Position numbers and translations under genes: made by a program. The notes beneath the pieces are model-generated. The model was given only the letters and a program-made list of their open reading frames with translations, was not told the origin of the DNA and searched no databases. From positions 62,001 through 126,000 of the forward strand of contig NZ_CP049303.1 in NCBI RefSeq assembly GCF_019443985.1: DNA of 64,000 nucleotides, read 5' to 3'. Source of the DNA: Liquorilactobacillus hordei DSM 19519. GTDB taxonomy: Bacteria; Bacillota; Bacilli; Lactobacillales; Lactobacillaceae. Shown piece by piece: positions 59,326 to 64,000 of the stretch (position 1 is the first letter of the stretch; each line of letters opens with the position of its first letter).

Positions 59326-59961
59326 ATGAAAATATTTATTGTTGGAGCCACAGGACGTGTCGCTACTAAACTAATTGAACAATTGGCTTTGGAAGGTCAT
59401 GAAATTTTGGCGGGTGCAAGATCCCCAGAGAGAGTTTTAAAGAGTCCGTATGTTACCCCGCTGAAGTTGGACTTACATGATGAGCTTAAAACCTTATCAG
59501 GAATTATCAAGGATGTAGATGTTATTTACTTTGTTGCTGGCTCACGCGGAAAAGATTTATTACAAACCGATGCCTTCGGTGCTGTTAAAGTAATGCAAGT
59601 TGCAAAACAAAACCATATTAATCGATTTATTATGCTTAGTTCTGCTTTTTCTTTAGAACCAGAACAATGGAAGAGAAAAGGAATGGAGAGTCTGTTAGAC
59701 TATAATATCGCTAAGTTCTTCGCTGATAATTATCTTGTCCACCAAAGTAAGCTAGACTACACAATCTTGCAAGCCACTGCATTAATTGAGGGAGAAGGCT
59801 CTCATAGAATTGCTCTTAATGAAAAGAGTGGCCTAAAAAATACAATTCAAAATGTGGCTGAAACACTGGCAGCTCTCATCAAGGCTGATAACACTCGTAA
59901 AAAGATTATTAAAATGAGCGATGGAGAAACTCCTATTAGTGAAGCTTTGGCACAAATGTAA
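59326..59961 (+). CDS. NAD(P)-binding SDR-like protein (NmrA/YwnB type)
   Basis: Atypical short-chain dehydrogenase fold of 211 residues. N-terminal cofactor motif IFIVGATGRVATKLIEQLA (GxxGxxG variant), LDLHD acidic loop, and YFVAGSRGKD; active-site Tyr-Lys pair unclear (MLSSAFS then DYNIAKFFAD). Such proteins act as NADPH sensors or reductases; substrate unknown. AAGGGGTGTG lies 8-10 bases before the ATG. Confidence 0.8.
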   Translation: MKIFIVGATGRVATKLIEQLALEGHEILAGARSPERVLKSPYVTPLKLDLHDELKTLSGIIKDVDVIYFVAGSRGKDLLQTDAFGAVKVMQVAKQNHINRFIMLSSAFSLEPEQWKRKGMESLLDYNIAKFFADNYLVHQSKLDYTILQATALIEGEGSHRIALNEKSGLKNTIQNVAETLAALIKADNTRKKIIKMSDGETPISEALAQM

Positions 59962-59999
59962 GTTCTAGTTGTTTGATTTCATTTTTATAAAAGATGAAC

Positions 60000-60048
60000 A
60001 AAAAGAGACTAATGAAAACCTAGGAGCGTTTTTCACTAGTCTCTTTTT
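60000..60048. terminator. Bidirectional rho-independent terminator
   Basis: AAAAAGAGACTAATGAAAA pairs with TTTTTCACTAGTCTCTTTTT with one small mismatch. Between convergent SDR-like and SemiSWEET genes. Confidence 0.88.
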
Positions 60049-60092
60049 GAATGGCATTAGTCCTTTAAGTTGCCATAAAAACATGTATTAAA

Positions 60093-60407
60093 TTAATGAA
60101 TGTATATCGTAATAACTGTAAATAGTCCAAAAAAAATGCCAGGAACATTGGAAATTATTACAGGCCAATCTTTATATGTTTTATTCCAGCCATAGCCAGT
60201 CCAAAGTGAGGCATTCACCATTGCTACAAATGGCTGCAAAAAGCCAACTGGATGTCCTGAAAAATTACTAATAATTTGAGGAATATATGAAATATACATC
60301 GCAATGCACATAATAGTTGCCAATTTACTTAGTATTTTGAGACGCTTAATCCTATCAGCTGATACTGCGTCTTTTCCTTCTGGGTATTTTGATGTGTCAA
60401 TTCTCAT
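60093..60407 (-). CDS. SemiSWEET sugar transporter
   Basis: Small three-helix transporter of 104 residues that dimerises to form a sugar path. The PQ-type motif YISYIPQIISNFSGHPVGFL in helix 1, VAMVNASLWTGYGW (conserved Asn and Trp for sugar binding) and NVPGIFFGLFTVI match bacterial SemiSWEETs. N-terminal 25 residues are charged (KYPEGKDAVSADRIKRLK). Good AAGGAG before the ATG. Sole gene of its unit. Confidence 0.88.
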   Translation of the reverse strand: MRIDTSKYPEGKDAVSADRIKRLKILSKLATIMCIAMYISYIPQIISNFSGHPVGFLQPFVAMVNASLWTGYGWNKTYKDWPVIISNVPGIFFGLFTVITIYIH

Positions 60408-60605
60408 ATGCTTTTCTCCTTATTGGTTAAAGTATACATTATAGCTTAACATTCTTTTTTAGAAACGTAAAAAGTAGTATGGGAGAAAAAACAATTAATT
60501 GACTATTTAAAGCTAATTATATCCATAAAAGGTTAATATGATAGCCTTTTTATAAATGCCTTATTATTCATCAGAAGTTATACTTTCCAAATTTCCAGCA
60601 TTCTC

Positions 60606-60818
60606 CTACCCTTTTCTCCTCACAAATATCAAGATAACTAACTGTATCACCAATATAATTATAAAAAAGACTGCTAGAACACCCAAAGAAACTAGCCTTG
60701 TCTTTGGTGTTTGGACTGCACCTGAACCATCAATTCTTCTTGTCATCAAAACAAAGCTCAGCGTACCAAAAATTAGTAACCAAATTAGGTTTCCTAACCA
60801 CCACATCTTCAATCTCAT
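60606..60818 (-). CDS. DUF3923-like small membrane protein
   Basis: 70 residues with two hydrophobic helices (about 6-25 and 43-66) and a central RRIDGSGAVQTP loop; the VDG-G-VQT pattern in the loop is like DUF3923 proteins of Lactobacillales and Staphylococci. Function unknown. It lies 8 bases after the XRE regulator gene and is probably co-transcribed with it. Confidence 0.65.
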   Translation of the reverse strand: MRLKMWWLGNLIWLLIFGTLSFVLMTRRIDGSGAVQTPKTRLVSLGVLAVFFIIILVIQLVILIFVRRKG

Positions 60819-60825
60819 ATGCTAA

Positions 60826-61374
60826 CTACTCCTTTTTTTGGTAGTAGTATGTACTAAACAATTGCCATAATAGAATTAGACTGCTTATAAAAGTTGTAGT
60901 TTGAAAACTAAAATCATTTAAAATATCATTAATAAATGTACAACTTAAAAATAAGGTTAGACTAAATATCTGCATTAAAATCTGTATTTTACTATCTGCG
61001 AACTTAGTTAAAAAAACTAGTATGACACTCAACAAGATTAATCCGTCCATTACTAACAATGCCCGTGAATTTGAAGCTATAGTCAATCTGCTGGTGATTA
61101 ATGTTATTAATAACAGCAACGGATAAAGCAAAGTTATAGTAAAATTACTTTTTTCAACCTTTGCTTTCTCTCCTCCACTAATCAGTTCATCCGTTGTAGT
61201 TCCATAAACATTCGCCAATTTTTTTATCAGTATAACATCTGGTAAATGTCTCCCAGTTTCCCAATTAGAGACTGCCTGCCGTGAAACATGTAATTTTTTG
61301 GCAACAACAGCTTGAGTGAGCCCATTTTCTTGTCGTTTATACTTTAAGAGTTCTGATATCTTAGCTACAACCAT
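60826..61374 (-). CDS. XRE regulator with C-terminal membrane helices
   Basis: 182 residues: HTH_3 at 1-62 (LLKYKRQENGLTQAVVAKKL, VSRQAVSNWETGRHLPDVIL), then about four hydrophobic helices to the end (LLYPLLLLITLI, LLVMDGLILLSVILVF, QIFSLTLFLSCTF, TFISSLILLWQLF). A membrane-tethered regulator; such proteins in lactobacilli control nearby membrane genes, here probably the DUF3923-like gene. GAGGAGGAG is 6-7 bases upstream of the ATG. Confidence 0.82.
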   Translation of the reverse strand: MVVAKISELLKYKRQENGLTQAVVAKKLHVSRQAVSNWETGRHLPDVILIKKLANVYGTTTDELISGGEKAKVEKSNFTITLLYPLLLLITLITSRLTIASNSRALLVMDGLILLSVILVFLTKFADSKIQILMQIFSLTLFLSCTFINDILNDFSFQTTTFISSLILLWQLFSTYYYQKKE

Positions 61375-61448
61375 ACATACTCCTCCTCAAAATTAACGTG
61401 TCTCTATTCTAATAGCAAGACAGACATCCTGTCATCCTCGTTATACTC

Positions 61449-62033
61449 TTATTTCTTGTCTATAATTAAAACTTCCTTTTTATCAACAATCTTACTATTT
61501 TCATCGAAGCTTATTTTCAACACATACGGAGTAAAACACTGTAATCTGATAAAATCTGAATATCCAAATTCATTATCGAAATGATTAAGCATAGCACTTA
61601 AGGCCGCTCCATGAGTTGAAAATAATATCGTTTCTCCTCGATTCTGTTCAAGAATCTTACTAAGCACCTTCATATTTCTTTGCTGTAAACTATTCATTGA
61701 TTCGCCGTTTTTTTCATGGAAATCAAAATTTTCCCATCTTTTTTTAAGTAGCATATCCCCATTTTCACCAATATCGCCGCGAACTCTTTCTTTTAAACGT
61801 TCATCCGTGTGCACCTTAAGTTTTTTTTCAGAAACTAGTGGTTCAATTGTCTGTAAGGTTCTCTTGTAGGGACTTGAGATACAAAAATCAAAAGAGATAT
61901 CCTTAAGCACATCAAGTACCGCTAAAGAATCATCTCTTCCAACTTGAGTTAATGTCATCGTTGCATCATCTGCCCAAGAATAATCAGGCAATGCATGACG
62001 AACAAAATAGATATTCGTTGTATTCGTTAACAT
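61449..62033 (-). CDS. Histidine phosphatase family protein
   Basis: Phosphoglycerate-mutase-like phosphatase of 194 residues. The catalytic RHG motif is varied to VRHALPDYSW (R-H-A), the phosphate pocket Arg is in SSPYKRTLQT, and the second His is in FSTHGAALSAML. ATG 62033 with AAGGAG 6 bases upstream is preferred; the upstream open frame to 62234 has no such site and an unrelated-looking sequence. Substrate unknown. Confidence 0.84.
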   Translation of the reverse strand: MLTNTTNIYFVRHALPDYSWADDATMTLTQVGRDDSLAVLDVLKDISFDFCISSPYKRTLQTIEPLVSEKKLKVHTDERLKERVRGDIGENGDMLLKKRWENFDFHEKNGESMNSLQQRNMKVLSKILEQNRGETILFSTHGAALSAMLNHFDNEFGYSDFIRLQCFTPYVLKISFDENSKIVDKKEVLIIDKK

Positions 62034-62378
62034 CCAATTCTCCTTTGTAAAAGCTAATATTTGAAAAGTATATGCTGAAAATAAGTTATATGCAACAATT
62101 CCCAAAATTCCGGATTTACAACGGTTTAGATCAAAGACTAAAATTACCCCCACCTCTATATTTGTTACGTATAAACATGTCCATAAGCCCAAATTCTTAA
62201 AATTCGCTATAAGTCGTTTTGCATTAATGCTCAAGTTCCCCGACTGATGTCATTATCCCAAAACACAAAAAGTGGACATTTACCATCTGTTCATCCAAAC
62301 CATTCAACGAAAAAAGTTTAGAGAAAAAAGGAAATGTCCTTATGTCTAATGGTATTACCAAATTATTGCTAAGTATAA

Positions 62379-62640
62379 AAGGTTAACTATGTAGAAACTG
62401 CTGATGGTGTTAGAAAAAGTGTCAGTGTTATCCGTCTGAATGGGACTTGCGACCACCGGCCAAAAACTTATCTTCATTTTGGAATTATCAATGACCGCTA
62501 AATCAACAATAATGCAACGTACACCTCAGAAACAATATCAGCTTGCACTTAAAACGAAGAGCCCTTCAATGTGGATAGTCAAAACAACTTTTGGGTTCCA
62601 AATGAATTTAGCTTCGACAAACTAGCATGGTCCTCCATTT
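62379..62640 (+). pseudogene. Remnant of an unrecognised gene with two stops
   Basis: A single frame reads VNYVETADGVRKSVSVIRLN, GTCDHRPKTYLHFGIINDR, a stop (62499-62501), INNNATYTSETISACT, a second stop (62550-62552), then EEPFNVDSQNNFWVPNEF. No start codon or ribosome-binding site. The continuous coding-like composition across the two stops suggests a decayed exported or surface protein; no family could be named. The rest of 62235-62700 shows nothing else. Confidence 0.4.
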
Positions 62641-62699
62641 CTATATACCTAATTCACTTCAGATAAACACTCCCTTAAAAGTTCAATAAACTCCTGGCT

Positions 62700-63809
62700 C
62701 TAATTGGCGTCATCATAGTAGGTAATATCATCATATTTCTGACCCTGCAGTTTTTTAGCTAGATCAGTCGAAGTATAATATGTCTGTGAACACCAAAAAT
62801 CGGCACCGCCCGCTTCAATCATCACATCAATATTCTGCCCATCAGCATTTTCTTGTTTAACCCCATAACTGTCGCCATCACCAGCAGTTTGATTCCAACC
62901 TCTAATATTCAGAAAATTAATTCCACGAACATTGGTTGTACTAGCACTACCCCAATCATCATGTTGTGGTTCTTGTGCTGGATCAACGTTGGTATCACGT
63001 GTATGTAAGTAAGTCTTAGACCCATTGGCAATCAAAGTGTCATCTGTAATTGTGATCGTATTAAGATTGCCTTCATCATCATAACCGTACCATGTCCGTC
63101 TCAAGGCAGTCGGAACAATTGAGGTTGCCTTCTGACTCTGACTGTTGGAACTTGGAATCGTTGCACTTTGTCCCTTAATAATATTGGCAAAACCTGTGTT
63201 CAAAACCGTATTCTCCGTTTGTTTGAAATGAATTAAATTATCTGGCATGCCCTGATTCTGTTGCGTAACCAGTACTTTAGGCTGACCATTATGCAACACA
63301 AAAAGATACAGATGCTCACCCATATCTTGAACATGTTCAGCATCAGAGTAGACGGCTACCACTTCATACTCCTTTTTGCCTTTTCCCGTATTCGACCATT
63401 CAATTGAAACTTGTTGATTGTCAACTGCAGTCGTCTTTTTCGCCAATTCATCTGGATAATTTACCCCATAGAAATTAACATTCTTAGCTGGTGTATAACT
63501 CTCATATTGCTGATTCATCGTCTCTTGCCACTGATCCATAAACTTGCTCAACGCAACTGCTTTACTACTATTCCAATAACCGGATTTAGCTGTATCACTA
63601 TTACTGCTTGAACCAGTATTTTTTGAACTAGCAGAAGCAACAGTATTACCATGCTTCTTCTTCGTTGAAGACTCGCCTATCTTTTTCTGTGTAGACGTAT
63701 TTTTACTGTCTTTGTTGGCAAAAGCAGGTTGGCTGTTGGAACTGCAAGCGGTAGTTGTCAATAATAAAGCAACTAAAAAAGGCGTTACTAAAACTCTACA
63801 TAATTTCAT
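62700..63809 (-). CDS. DUF4767 domain lipoprotein
   Basis: 369 residues. Lipoprotein signal with a hydrophobic helix and lipobox TTAC (Cys about 22), then a Ser/Lys/Asn-rich linker (about 25-75), then the DUF4767 domain from about residue 80 (WNSSKAVALSKFMDQWQETM, YESYTPAKNVNFYGVNYPDE) and a C-terminal domain of about 140 residues (RRTWYGYDDEGNLNTITITD, NFLNIRGWNQTAGDGDSYG). DUF4767 lipoproteins are frequent in lactobacilli; function unknown, extracellular face of the membrane. AGAAGGTGAG lies upstream of the ATG. Confidence 0.82.
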   Translation of the reverse strand: MKLCRVLVTPFLVALLLTTTACSSNSQPAFANKDSKNTSTQKKIGESSTKKKHGNTVASASSKNTGSSSNSDTAKSGYWNSSKAVALSKFMDQWQETMNQQYESYTPAKNVNFYGVNYPDELAKKTTAVDNQQVSIEWSNTGKGKKEYEVVAVYSDAEHVQDMGEHLYLFVLHNGQPKVLVTQQNQGMPDNLIHFKQTENTVLNTGFANIIKGQSATIPSSNSQSQKATSIVPTALRRTWYGYDDEGNLNTITITDDTLIANGSKTYLHTRDTNVDPAQEPQHDDWGSASTTNVRGINFLNIRGWNQTAGDGDSYGVKQENADGQNIDVMIEAGGADFWCSQTYYTSTDLAKKLQGQKYDDITYYDDAN

Positions 63810-63835
63810 ATTTTAATCTCACCTTCTCTAAAGTA

Positions 63836-64000
63836 CTAATAATCATGATTTTTTTCGAAACATTTATTGAAAACATCTGTAATTCCGTCTAACTTATTGC
63901 TTATCATACGGTTTTGAGCTTGCCTACTAGGATGCGTAAAGACTTTGTAATTAATTTTATATTTGTTTAGAAGCTCAAGAGTTTCTCCAAGATTAGCATA
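63836..64000 (-). CDS. C-terminal end of an unrecognised protein (partial at window edge)
   Basis: The last 54 codons of a minus-strand gene that begins beyond the window: YANLGETLELLNKYKINYKV, FTHPSRQAQNRMISNKLDG, then ITDVFNKCFEKNHDY and a stop at 63836-63838. Alpha/beta pattern, compatible with a HAD-like or phosphatase tail (hydrophobic strand YKVFTHP), but too short to assign. Ends 27 bases upstream of the DUF4767 lipoprotein gene. Confidence 0.5.
   Translation of the reverse strand, partial: YANLGETLELLNKYKINYKVFTHPSRQAQNRMISNKLDGITDVFNKCFEKNHDY

Noticed and set aside
62034..62234. Upstream extension of the histidine phosphatase
   Set aside because: No ribosome-binding site, atypical residues before the VRHA motif; ATG 62033 has AAGGAG at 6 bases.

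Overview
The window looks like the chromosome of a low-GC Gram-positive bacterium of the family Lactobacillaceae. The case rests on an AT-rich composition, strong AGGAGG ribosome-binding sites, families common in lactobacilli (DUF1129, DUF951, DUF4767, DUF3021, lactobacillar IS30, ISL3 and IS3 elements) and a Firmicutes-type origin-proximal block rsmG-noc-parA-parB-DUF951-ychF-DUF1129 (53.4-58.8 kb). That block runs on the minus strand, so oriC probably lies beyond the right edge and minus-strand genes are co-directional with replication. No rRNA, tRNA or CRISPR array was seen. The exact species cannot be fixed from the sequence.

Layout. 1-3 kb is decayed: an ABC permease at the edge, an ABC ATPase without its Walker A half, an ArsR regulator, a truncated MFS gene fused to a truncated, frameshifted LytTR gene, and a DUF3021 gene that has apparently lost its ATG. 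3.1-10.3 kb is a glycerol and phospho-glycerol block: glpF-dhaM-dhaL-dhaK (PTS-dependent dihydroxyacetone kinase) and a divergent ugpC-A-E-B-like ABC importer. 10.4-15.2 kb has menG, lactate oxidase, an orphan peptide-binding lipoprotein behind a leader ORF and attenuator-like hairpin, and a YbjQ protein. 15.4-16.8 kb is a complete ISL3 element. guaB, an MHS-type transporter and oleate hydratase follow to 22.3 kb. 23.2-27.7 kb holds an SPFH protein with a ribbon-helix-helix/NfeD-like partner, and a Nudix gene overlapping a large PLD nuclease-helicase-DUF3427 gene.

28-38.3 kb is regulatory and accessory: signal peptidase, a MerR/CMD pair with a classic 19-bp-spacer promoter, several frameshifted or truncated genes (MFS, TetR, HXXEE), a 28-residue amphipathic peptide gene, an IS30 element, and an XRE/TPR quorum-sensing-like regulator divergent from an XRE membrane protein. 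An IS3 element (38.8-40.0 kb) splits a GT-C glycosyltransferase at codon 7. 41.7-53.4 kb holds metabolism and transport genes (DapE-like peptidase, flavin disulfide reductase-like protein, pyruvyl transferase, sugar porter, catechol dioxygenase-like protein, purine-type PRTase plus NCS2 permease, MFS) and a SigV/RsiV-like ECF sigma/anti-sigma pair with a matching promoter. After the chromosome-partitioning block, 59-64 kb has small accessory genes (SemiSWEET, DUF3923, XRE, histidine phosphatase, DUF4767 lipoprotein).

The most unusual signal is a family of structured intergenic repeats ending in a terminator-like hairpin. Six copies (15.2, 18.5, 20.3, 33.3, 44.4 and 51.7 kb) and one hairpin-only relative (10.3 kb) all lie in the same orientation, in a long and a short form. 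One copy was the target of the ISL3 insertion, which left a perfect 8-bp duplication. Other notable points are the RHH-NfeD chimera beside SPFH, the leader/attenuator before the peptide-binding lipoprotein, a hairpin that buries the ribosome-binding site of the oxidoreductase, and everted parS half-sites upstream of rsmG.
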